A stretch of DNA of 5,030 bases from Bryobacterales bacterium (GTDB taxonomy: Bacteria; Acidobacteriota; Terriglobia; Bryobacterales; Bryobacteraceae). The position numbers and the translations under genes were made by a program. A model generated the notes under the pieces. It worked only from the letters and a program-made list of their open reading frames with translations. It searched no databases and was not told the DNA's origin. The stretch is from positions 7,037-12,066 of the forward strand of contig PLRZ01000289.1 of assembly GCA_003164075.1 (NCBI GenBank). Reading direction: 5' to 3'. This document shows, in pieces, positions 1 through 5,030 of the stretch; within the stretch, counting starts at the first letter, position 1; every line of letters begins with the position of its first letter.

Positions 1-828
1 CATGCCGCCGGGCACGCTGAGAGGCGCGCTGAAACGGTAGTCTGCCTGTCCAAGTTGCCGCCTTTTCACCCCGCGGCGCTGAAGCTGCTGAACATCGCCA
101 CCGACAGCGGCGCCGCCATGGACGATTTCGAGAAGATCTTCCGGGCCGATCCGGCACTGACGGCGGACCTGCTGCTGGTGGCCAATTCCGCGCTATTCGG
201 GAATCGCGCGAAAATCGGCGCCATTCGCCACGCCCTGGCGCACCTGGGGCTCGACTGCGTGCGGTCTCTTGCCAGCACCATCGCCCTGAGTTTCTTCGTA
301 CGCAATCAGCCCCGGACCGCATTTGTGCGCCACATCTGGGCGCACAGCATCGCGACCGCGGCGATCTCGGAAGCGATGGGCGACCTCTACGGCGCGAAGG
401 ACTTGTACACCGCCGGTCTGGTGCACGATCTGGGCCGCTTGGGGCTCCTGCTGACCCTGGGGCCAAGCTATGAGAAGTGGGTCACGGCGGAGGTGCCGGA
501 CATTGATGCCGCCACTCGGTTGGAGCGGGCTCGTTTTGGCATGAACCACTGCGAGGCGGGAGCCCTGGTGGGTCACAAATGGGGATTTCCCGTGATGCTG
601 CGAAGCTGCATGATCGCCCACCACGAATTGGAATCGGGACCGCCGGGAGATCCACTCTCACTGGTTCAACTGGCTTGCCGGATGGCGGCTGCCATCGGGT
701 ATCCGGAAGTCCACCAGGATCCCGCGCCGTTTCCCGAGCTACCGGCCAAGGCACGCGAATCGAAGCAGCTTTCCCCCGAGCGGCTCCGCGAGAAGATCAA
801 TGCACAGATTGAAGTGATCGGGCAGTAG
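1..828 (+). CDS. HDOD domain signalling protein, 5' end missing
   Basis: This encodes an HDOD (HD-related output domain) protein, a family found in bacterial signalling and often linked to chemotaxis, cyclic-di-GMP or stress responses. Numbering residues from the left edge, LPPFHPAALKLL at 19-30 is the usual domain opening, DPALT at 50-54 and ANS at 61-63 follow, and the HD-like part has H115, H142-D143, H183 and H207-H208. The last metal-binding position, usually Asp or Asn in a 'lAd' context, appears to be Cys226. A TTG at 55 could start a shorter protein, but the frame is open to position 1 and the preceding residues (ETVVCLSK) continue the family pattern, so the true start is probably outside the window. 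No second domain follows; the tail after about residue 240 is a charged helix. The gene converges on the M28 peptidase. Its signal and partner cannot be told from the sequence. Confidence 0.88.
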   Translation, partial: HAAGHAERRAETVVCLSKLPPFHPAALKLLNIATDSGAAMDDFEKIFRADPALTADLLLVANSALFGNRAKIGAIRHALAHLGLDCVRSLASTIALSFFVRNQPRTAFVRHIWAHSIATAAISEAMGDLYGAKDLYTAGLVHDLGRLGLLLTLGPSYEKWVTAEVPDIDAATRLERARFGMNHCEAGALVGHKWGFPVMLRSCMIAHHELESGPPGDPLSLVQLACRMAAAIGYPEVHQDPAPFPELPAKARESKQLSPERLREKINAQIEVIGQ

Positions 829-842
829 TCGTGGTTGCCTCA

Positions 843-866
843 AACGCTCCCTCACGAGGGAGCGTT
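843..866. terminator. Hairpin between convergent genes, likely bidirectional terminator
   Basis: A perfect 10-bp stem (AACGCTCCCT at 843-852 with AGGGAGCGTT at 857-866) closes a 4-nt loop CACG. It lies 15 bases after the HDOD stop and 34 bases past the M28 stop on the other strand, the right place to end both transcripts. Neither side has a proper T-run: the plus side continues CGCCTTGTG and the minus side TGAGGC. If it terminates, it does so with a weak U-tract or with help from Rho. Alternatively it could protect the 3' ends of the mRNAs. Confidence 0.7.
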
Positions 867-899
867 CGCCTTGTGTGCTGTATTTCCGAAACGGCGTCT

Positions 900-3002
900 T
901 CAGTACGGCTCGCCAGGAAGCGGCGGCAGAACCGGGGTGATCTTGCCCCAGCCTTGCTCCTTGGCGGTCTTCATATCCTTCACCAGATCTTCCGGCAGCT
1001 TATCCTTCAGCTTCGGCCGGCCGGGTTGATTGGCCAGTTCCCAGCCCACTGCCGCCACTGTCTTCGATATCGTCTGGATCTCGTGGTAATCGATCTTTTC
1101 CGGGGTGTCCGTGGGACGGTGATAGTCCACGTGCAAGCCCACCGTGAAGAAGGCGATCGGAATCCCCATCTTGGCGAAGTTGTAATGGTCGCTGCGATAG
1201 AAAATGCGCTGCCCGCGGGGTTGCGGACCGAGATTGTCGTGCGTCGCATCGGGAGCGGTCACGTCGTAGAAGTGGTCGATCTTCAGCTTCTGGAAGCTGC
1301 TATTGACGGTGTCAATGGTCTGCTCCAGGTCGTCGCTCGAGATGTTCGGGCCAATCAGCAGTACCCCGCCCGGGTCCACCAGAACGTGCTGCGGATTGTT
1401 GTCCACGGAATTGGCGTTCTTGGTGCGGCCAATCATATCCATGTTGAGGTCGGCCACCACTTTGGTGAGGTCGATGGGCGGAAATTCGGTGAAATACTGC
1501 GAACCCCAAAGACCCCGTTCCTCGCCGCCGTTCCACAGGAAGATAATGCTGCGCTTGGGGCGAATGCCCTTGGCCGCGCCTTCGGCATAGGCGTGGGCCA
1601 CGCCCAGCAGCCCGGTAGAGCCGGAGCCATCGTCATCGGCGCCGTTGTTGACGGTGTGGCCGTCGGGCTGAGGCGCGCTCAGACCGATGTGGTCGAGGTG
1701 CACGCTCATCACCACGAATTCGTCCTTGAGCACCGGGTCGCTGCCTTCCAGGATGCCGACCACGTTTTCGGCGTGGCCCGCCTGCTCGTGAACCGCCAGG
1801 TGGATGGTAAGCTTCTTGGCGGCATTGAATTCGAAAGCCGCCAGATTGGCATTGGTTTCGGTGGCGCCGAAAGCTTGCGCACCGGTCGTCTTTTCGCCCT
1901 GGAAGAGCGAGTTGGTGAAGTCCAGGCCCAGAGTTGCGCTGGGCGCCGCCGGACACGTGGGCGCCGGACGGAATTTGGACACGGTGTACGGCGGTCCATT
2001 GAGCGCGGCGCCACCGCGTCCGCCTGCGCCACCGCGGCCGCCGCGGCCACCGGCATTGGGATATGCCATGGTGGTCGCGGTCTGGAAGTTGGCGACGGTC
2101 ACCACCGCCAGCGCGCCATTCTTGGCGGCGTACTGTTCGGGAGTCCAATAATCTTTGCAGGCCTCGCCGAGGGGATCGGCCGGCGTGGCTGGAGGGGCCG
2201 GGGCTGGCGGCGCTCCGGCGGCTGGCGCGGCAGTTTCCGCACCACCGCGCCCACCGCGTCCGCCGCGGCCGGCTGCCTGCGCGGCAGCCACTTCCGCCGG
2301 GATGCCCGCCACTACGATGATCTTTCCCTTCACGTCGATGCCCTTATAGGGATCGGTACCGGTCTTATTGATGACGTATCCGTTGCCGGCGAAGACCAGA
2401 TTGCCGGTCACGTCCAGGGCCTCCACGGGGGCGCCGCCGCGTCCGCCACCGCCGCCCGCGCCGAAGGTCCAATCTTTGGCATATTCAAAAGTCGTGGTTT
2501 GGGCAGCGGCATTTCCGCCTCCACCGCCCCGGCGGCCACCACGGCCTGCTGCCGCAGCGTCGCCCTGGGCGCCACCACCGCCGAATCCGCGTCCGCCGCC
2601 AGCCGGAGCGGGCGCCACGAGTGTCGCCTTGCTATCCTCTGGTACAATCTCGCGGGCCACCATCTCGATGGGCATCATATAAGGTTGCAGCGGGCCATTC
2701 GTGCCGCTGGTGCTGCCGCCTGGCTTCAAGCCCCATTCCGCCAGGTGGCTGGCCACATAGAGCGCCGCGGTATCGTATCCGCGAGATGGAAAATAGCGGC
2801 CTTCGAGCTGGTCGGACGCCAGAAAATAGTCGTATACCTTCAGCTCATTTTCGGTGATGGCGTCGGCATTTCCATAAGTGGGAACCGGAGCGGCTTTGGC
2901 CGCCTTTTTGGACTGGGCCTGAGCCCGGTCGATTCCCGTAGTAGACAGCAAAATATATGTGAGCGCCGCCGCGGCGGTGCAAGTGACGATAATCCTACGC
3001 AT
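900..3002 (-). CDS. Secreted M28 family zinc metallopeptidase with PA domain and Gly/Arg-rich inserts
   Basis: This is a 700-residue predicted zinc aminopeptidase (M28 family) that would cleave N-terminal residues from peptides outside the cytoplasm. Residues 1-29 form a signal peptide (RR start, hydrophobic stretch 8-20, likely cleavage after AQA at 27-29). A PA (protease-associated) domain spans about 195-345, recognisable from GIDVKGKIIVVAGIP at 221-235. The M28 catalytic domain runs from about 410 to 655. All metal and catalytic positions are present: H435 (HLDH), D456 (GADDDG), E494-E495 (GGEERG), D522 (NMDMIGR) and H606 (RSDHYNF). The mature protein has only two cysteines, C282 and C350, both around the PA region, so a disulfide is possible. 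Gly/Arg-rich inserts and an Ala/Pro linker between 135 and 332 make it longer than a bare M28 enzyme. The ATG at 3002 follows AAGGGG three bases upstream, a partial ribosome site. Exact substrate is unknown. Confidence 0.95.
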   Translation of the reverse strand: MRRIIVTCTAAAALTYILLSTTGIDRAQAQSKKAAKAAPVPTYGNADAITENELKVYDYFLASDQLEGRYFPSRGYDTAALYVASHLAEWGLKPGGSTSGTNGPLQPYMMPIEMVAREIVPEDSKATLVAPAPAGGGRGFGGGGAQGDAAAAGRGGRRGGGGGNAAAQTTTFEYAKDWTFGAGGGGGRGGAPVEALDVTGNLVFAGNGYVINKTGTDPYKGIDVKGKIIVVAGIPAEVAAAQAAGRGGRGGRGGAETAAPAAGAPPAPAPPATPADPLGEACKDYWTPEQYAAKNGALAVVTVANFQTATTMAYPNAGGRGGRGGAGGRGGAALNGPPYTVSKFRPAPTCPAAPSATLGLDFTNSLFQGEKTTGAQAFGATETNANLAAFEFNAAKKLTIHLAVHEQAGHAENVVGILEGSDPVLKDEFVVMSVHLDHIGLSAPQPDGHTVNNGADDDGSGSTGLLGVAHAYAEGAAKGIRPKRSIIFLWNGGEERGLWGSQYFTEFPPIDLTKVVADLNMDMIGRTKNANSVDNNPQHVLVDPGGVLLIGPNISSDDLEQTIDTVNSSFQKLKIDHFYDVTAPDATHDNLGPQPRGQRIFYRSDHYNFAKMGIPIAFFTVGLHVDYHRPTDTPEKIDYHEIQTISKTVAAVGWELANQPGRPKLKDKLPEDLVKDMKTAKEQGWGKITPVLPPLPGEPY
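2007..2600 (-). repeat. Low-complexity Gly/Arg codon tracts inside the M28 gene
   Basis: Five separate clusters encode runs of Gly and Arg: 2565-2600 (residues 135-146), 2514-2546 (153-163), 2433-2462 (181-190), 2241-2270 (245-254, GRGGRGGRGG) and 2007-2051 (318-332). An Ala/Pro-rich linker at residues 255-276 follows the fourth. The reading frame stays open through all of them, so they are translated inserts, not frameshift damage. They fall before and within the PA domain and spare the catalytic domain, as expected for surface loops. Such tracts can grow or shrink by slippage or recombination. Confidence 0.85.
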
Positions 3003-3024
3003 AGACCCCTTCGGAGTTTCAACT

Positions 3025-3053
3025 TTGCAACTTGGGAGATAGGCTAGTGTAAC
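3025..3053 (+). promoter_or_regulatory. Candidate promoter of the oxidoreductase gene
   Basis: TTGCAA (3025-3030) and TGTAAC (3048-3053) each match the sigma-70 boxes at four of six positions, with a 17-base spacer. The start would be near 3060, about 30 bases before the ATG at 3090. Its -10 overlaps the candidate -10 of the opposite gene (3046-3051), so the two promoters would compete. An alternative is TATCCT at 3078-3083, six bases before the ATG, which would give a leaderless mRNA. Confidence 0.3.
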
Positions 3054-3075
3054 GCGAATTCGCCGGCCGCGTCAC
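3046..3075 (-). promoter_or_regulatory. Candidate promoter of the M28 peptidase gene
   Basis: On the minus strand, GTGACG (3070-3075) and TACACT (3046-3051) each match the sigma-70 -35 and -10 boxes at four of six positions, with an 18-base spacer. Transcription would begin near 3040, giving a leader of about 38 bases before the ATG at 3002. The spacer contains the palindrome at 3054-3063. The matches are weak, so this is a proposal based on position and spacing. Confidence 0.35.
3054..3063. promoter_or_regulatory. 10-bp perfect palindrome in the divergent promoter region
   Basis: GCGAATTCGC reads the same on both strands. It lies roughly midway between the two divergent start codons and inside the spacer of the candidate minus-strand promoter, a position from which a dimeric repressor could block transcription. 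A 10-bp palindrome can occur by chance, and no regulator gene is present in the window. Confidence 0.3.
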
Positions 3076-3089
3076 GCTATCCTGACCCT

Positions 3090-4031
3090 ATGGTGAAGTG
3101 GCTGGGGATCGGCATCGGCGACATCGCGCGCAAGCGGGTGCTGCCGGCTATTTTGCGGGAACCGCGCAGCGAATTGTACGGACTGCTGACTCGCGACCCG
3201 TCGAAGGCGCAGGCGTACGCGGGCGCGCGCGTCTTCACGACACTCGACGCGGCCCTGCGCGACCCGGCGGTGGATGCCGTCTACGTGGCGTCTCCGGTAG
3301 CGCTACACACTCCGCAGACCATCGCCAGTTTGCGCGCCGGCAAACACGTGCTCGGCGAGAAGCCGGCGGCGATGACTTATGCCGAGGCCGAATCGATGCT
3401 GTCGGCGGCGCGCGCCAGCGGACGACTGTGGGGCGTGGCCTACTACCGCAGGCTCTACCCGAAATTGACGCGCACGCGCCAGTTGATTGCCGAAGGCGCC
3501 ATCGGAAAGCCGGTGCTGGCCGAGGCCAATTGCCACGGCTGGCTCCCCATCCGGGAACGGAGCTGGCTGTGGGATCCGGCGCTGGCGGGCGGCGGACCAC
3601 TCTACGACATCGGGTCTCACCGCATCGACGCTTTCAACTTTCTCTTCGGGCGTCCGGCGCATGCCACCGGACTGCTCTCGAATGCGGTGCACCGGTTGGA
3701 GGTGGAAGACTCCGCCACAGTGCTGATCGATTACGCCGATGGAGTTCACGGGGTGGTGGATGTCCGTTGGAACTCGCATATCGAGCGCGATCAATTCCGC
3801 GTGATCGGGACGGACGGCGAGATTAATCTCGATCCGCTCAATGAGGCGTCGCTACGGTATTGCGGGCGCGAGGAACTGCTGCCGGCGGATGCCAACTTCC
3901 ACTACCCCGCGGTGGAGAATTTCGTGAGTGCAGTGCTCGACGGCGCGCCCCTGATGTGCCCCGGCGAGGAAGCGATTTGGACCGACTGGGTGACCGGGGA
4001 AGTGATGCGGCAGTGCGGGAAGCAGGGTTGA
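3090..4031 (+). CDS. Gfo/Idh/MocA family NAD(P)-dependent oxidoreductase
   Basis: This encodes a 313-residue cytoplasmic dehydrogenase of the glucose-fructose oxidoreductase / inositol dehydrogenase / MocA family, which oxidises or reduces sugars, inositols and related compounds with bound NAD(P). The N-terminal Rossmann fold begins with GIGIGDIA (6-13), and the family lysine is in EKP at 90-92. The C-terminal substrate domain has GGGPLYDIGSHRID (167-180), the DxGxH motif with D173 and H177 expected at the active site. It is slightly short for the family, often about 330-380 residues, but both halves look complete. The ATG at 3090 sits close to the natural start of the first beta strand, yet no Shine-Dalgarno sequence precedes it. 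It diverges from the M28 gene by 87 bases and lies 427 bases ahead of the GH28 gene. A role in using sugars such as those released from pectin is possible, but the substrate cannot be read from the sequence. Confidence 0.93.
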   Translation: MVKWLGIGIGDIARKRVLPAILREPRSELYGLLTRDPSKAQAYAGARVFTTLDAALRDPAVDAVYVASPVALHTPQTIASLRAGKHVLGEKPAAMTYAEAESMLSAARASGRLWGVAYYRRLYPKLTRTRQLIAEGAIGKPVLAEANCHGWLPIRERSWLWDPALAGGGPLYDIGSHRIDAFNFLFGRPAHATGLLSNAVHRLEVEDSATVLIDYADGVHGVVDVRWNSHIERDQFRVIGTDGEINLDPLNEASLRYCGREELLPADANFHYPAVENFVSAVLDGAPLMCPGEEAIWTDWVTGEVMRQCGKQG

Positions 4032-4046
4032 CCCAGCAAGCGGCAA

Positions 4047-4066
4047 CATCGGCGATCAACCCGATG
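4047..4066 (+). terminator. Weak hairpin after the oxidoreductase gene
   Basis: CATCGG at 4047-4052 pairs with CCGATG at 4061-4066 around an 8-base loop, starting 15 bases after the stop codon. There is no T-run, and six base pairs with a large loop is a modest structure, so this is only a possible terminator. Confidence 0.25.
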
Positions 4067-4203
4067 GGCAACGTCCAATTGAATATCGCTCCCCACCATC
4101 GACGCACGCCAGGCGGCGGTCTGCCCGCGTGTTTGCAGTTAGTTCAGAACGCTTGACGTCGTGGAATTTGGGATGAGCCCGTCTTCGTGGCGAGAGATCC
4201 GGA

Positions 4204-4229
4204 GATGGGGCAGGTGGTGCTCACCTGCC
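4204..4229 (+). repeat. REP-like hairpin unit, left copy
   Basis: A 26-base unit begins with GATGGG and contains a perfect 8-bp stem (GGCAGGTG 4209-4216 with CACCTGCC 4222-4229) around the loop GTGCT. It matches the reverse complement of 4275-4300 at 23 of 26 positions. Short head, stable stem and extragenic location fit repetitive extragenic palindromes. Whether the unit recurs elsewhere in the genome cannot be seen here. Confidence 0.7.
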
Positions 4230-4274
4230 TTCTTTCCTGTTCGGGCGCCCCCCTTTGTTCAGCGCGGGCGGACT

Positions 4275-4300
4275 GGCAGGCGAGCACCGCCTGCCCCACC
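4275..4300 (-). repeat. REP-like hairpin unit, right inverted copy
   Basis: Read on the minus strand, this copy begins GGTGGG and carries the stem GGCAGGCG / CGCCTGCC with the same loop GTGCT. The stem pair that is T-A in the left copy (4215 with 4223) is C-G here (4281 with 4289), a compensatory change that keeps the stem perfect. The other difference is in the head. The two copies face each other across a 45-base spacer (4230-4274) and could also pair into one long hairpin. Confidence 0.7.
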
Positions 4301-4315
4301 TTTGGGCTCACCGCA

Positions 4316-4336
4316 AATTCCTCGATATCAGGAGTT
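4316..4336. promoter_or_regulatory. Imperfect dyad, possible operator upstream of GH28 gene
   Basis: AATTCCT (4316-4322) and AGGAGTT (4330-4336) are inverted around the seven-base centre CGATATC, itself containing the palindrome GATATC. Six of seven arm positions pair normally and one is T-G. It lies about 120 bases before the chosen GH28 start. The arrangement suits a dimeric regulator, but no known regulator site is recognised. Confidence 0.3.
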
Positions 4337-4350
4337 CGGAGTCTCCGGAC
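4334..4350. promoter_or_regulatory. Second dyad overlapping the first by three bases
   Basis: GTTCGGAG (4334-4341) and CTCCGGAC (4343-4350) are inverted around a single central T, with seven of eight positions pairing normally and one T-G. A one-base centre cannot form an RNA loop without opening inner pairs, so a DNA-binding site is the likelier reading. The overlap with the dyad at 4316-4336 would prevent both from being fully occupied or folded at once. Confidence 0.3.
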
Positions 4351-4458
4351 CAGAGGGCACCGCGCAAACTGAGAATCCGACACCTCCACATGGAAGCGCA
4401 CACGGGCATACACTCAAAAGGAATGGCAAGCCCATACGGCAGCGCGGGAAGCGCTCTG

Positions 4459-5030
4459 ATGTTGCGACTCTCGGGACTCGCGACGATTTTCGCCGCCGGT
4501 TGCGCCTGGGGCGCCGGTCCGTATTTCAACGTGCTCGACTACGGCGCCCGCAACGATGCTTCCGCCAGCGCCACGGAAGCGTTTCGCGCGGCGATTCAAG
4601 CTGCCAAAGCTGCCGGCGGAGGCACGGTCTACGTCCCGGCGGGCAACTACGTCACCGGACCCATCGAGCTGGTGAGCAACCTGGTGCTGTCCATCGACGC
4701 CGGGGCCACGGTCCGGTTCCCGGCCACCAAGCTGCCTTTCGTGCCCGGAAGACAGCAAGGTGTCGACGCGCTCACGCCCGTCCCGCTGATCGGCGGCCGC
4801 AATCTGGAAAACGTGACCATCACCGGGCGCGGAACGCTGACCTCCGACAATGCGGAATGGATGAAGCTCATGCCGCGCGAGGCCGGTGGCGGCGGCGATC
4901 CGGGCAGCGCCAACGGGCCGAATTGGGAGCGCCTGCTGCAATTGCTGGAAGTGAAAACACCCGCCTCGCAGGAGGACTACCTGAAAGCGGCGCCGGAGTT
5001 GCGGCCGTCGTTCGTGCGCACCATGGATAG
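4459..5030 (+). CDS. Exported GH28 (polygalacturonase-like) glycoside hydrolase, 3' end missing
   Basis: The first 190 codons of a glycoside hydrolase family 28 protein, the family of polygalacturonases and related pectin-degrading beta-helix enzymes. Starting at ATG 4459, residues 1-19 look like a signal peptide (R3, hydrophobic 5-16, cleavage probably near AWGA at 16-19). FAAGC at 11-15 is a poor lipobox, so a lipoprotein is less likely. FNVLDYGA (23-30), AAGGGTVYVPAGNYVTGPI (51-69), LVLSIDAGATVRF (75-87) and NVTITGRGTL (118-127) are the typical first coils of the right-handed helix. The usual 'DG...DT' segment after GA is changed to NDASASAT. Catalytic aspartates lie beyond the window. In-frame ATGs at 4390 and 4423 would add 23 or 12 residues before the signal; 4459 gives the more normal export signal and has GGGAAG about eight bases upstream. 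No stop appears before the edge. Substrate could be pectin or another galacturonide or rhamnose polymer. Confidence 0.87.
   Translation, partial: MLRLSGLATIFAAGCAWGAGPYFNVLDYGARNDASASATEAFRAAIQAAKAAGGGTVYVPAGNYVTGPIELVSNLVLSIDAGATVRFPATKLPFVPGRQQGVDALTPVPLIGGRNLENVTITGRGTLTSDNAEWMKLMPREAGGGGDPGSANGPNWERLLQLLEVKTPASQEDYLKAAPELRPSFVRTMD

Larger units (their letters stand above)
4032..4458. other. Gene-free region between oxidoreductase and GH28 genes
   Basis: I see no credible gene in these 427 bases. Short open frames exist on both strands but show no recognisable protein pattern, and several run across the hairpins. The left third (4032-4200) holds only a weak hairpin at 4047-4066. The middle holds the inverted REP-like pair (4204-4300), and the right part holds two abutting dyads (4316-4350). 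The true frame of the GH28 gene is open back past 4321, with in-frame ATGs at 4390 and 4423, so part of the right end could be translated if the start at 4459 is wrong. Confidence 0.7.

Noticed and set aside
55..57. TTG as the true start of the HDOD gene
   Set aside because: The frame is open to the left edge and the residues before it continue the HDOD pattern, so an upstream start outside the window is more likely.
2007..2600. Regularly spaced repeats that might suggest a CRISPR or tandem array
   Set aside because: The repeats are irregular codon runs within one intact reading frame, with no constant repeat or spacer length.
831..3047. A 738-codon plus-strand open frame covering the whole M28 gene in antisense
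   Set aside because: Its protein has no recognisable domain, while the minus strand encodes a complete M28 enzyme with signal peptide and all zinc ligands. Long antisense frames are expected opposite GC-rich codons, especially Gly/Ala-rich ones.
3303..3794. A 163-codon minus-strand frame opposite the oxidoreductase gene
   Set aside because: The plus strand here encodes the conserved EKP and DxGxH motifs; the antisense frame shows no family pattern.
4153..4181. TTGACG as a promoter -35 box upstream of the GH28 gene
   Set aside because: Nothing resembling a -10 box lies at a suitable distance; the sequence 17 bases on is AGCCCG.
4187..4372. A 61-codon frame with a lipoprotein-like LLSC segment
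   Set aside because: It runs straight through both REP-like hairpins, needs a GTG start without a ribosome site, and the apparent lipobox is partly encoded by spacer sequence between the repeats.
4161..5030. A 289-codon plus-strand frame across the GH28 region
   Set aside because: It is in a different frame from the clear GH28 sequence, is full of Arg as frame-shifted GC-rich DNA usually is, and begins inside the REP-like region.

Overview
The window is GC-rich bacterial chromosome with four protein genes: two cut off by the window edges and two complete. The mix is a signalling HDOD protein, a large secreted M28 metallopeptidase full of Gly/Arg-rich inserts, a Gfo/Idh/MocA oxidoreductase and an exported GH28 polygalacturonase-like enzyme. 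It resembles soil Acidobacteriota of the Solibacter/Bryobacter kind, which carry many secreted peptidases and plant-polysaccharide hydrolases. That placement is inference from gene style, not from a marker gene.

Layout, left to right. (1) Positions 1-828, plus strand: the end of an HDOD gene that is already open at the left edge. (2) Positions 829-899: a short gap between convergent genes holding a perfect 10-bp hairpin, probably a terminator for both sides. (3) Positions 900-3002, minus strand: a complete M28 aminopeptidase-like gene with a signal peptide, a PA domain interrupted by Gly/Arg-rich inserts, and all expected zinc ligands. (4) Positions 3003-3089: a divergent intergenic region with candidate back-to-back promoters around a 10-bp palindrome. 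(5) Positions 3090-4031, plus strand: a complete Gfo/Idh/MocA-type NAD(P)-dependent oxidoreductase. (6) Positions 4032-4458: 427 bases without a credible gene. They contain two inverted copies of a 26-nt REP-like hairpin unit and, further right, two abutting dyad-symmetric sequences. (7) Positions 4459-5030, plus strand: the first 190 codons of a GH28 family protein that runs off the right edge.

The genes do not form an obvious operon. The HDOD and M28 genes converge, the M28 and oxidoreductase genes diverge, and the oxidoreductase and GH28 genes share a direction but are separated by the REP-like region. A shared theme of degrading external polymers (peptides, pectin) and handling the released sugars is plausible but not shown. 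I found no defence system, CRISPR array, transposase gene, rRNA or tRNA. The most unusual non-coding item is the inverted REP-like pair, whose two hairpins differ by a compensatory base-pair change.
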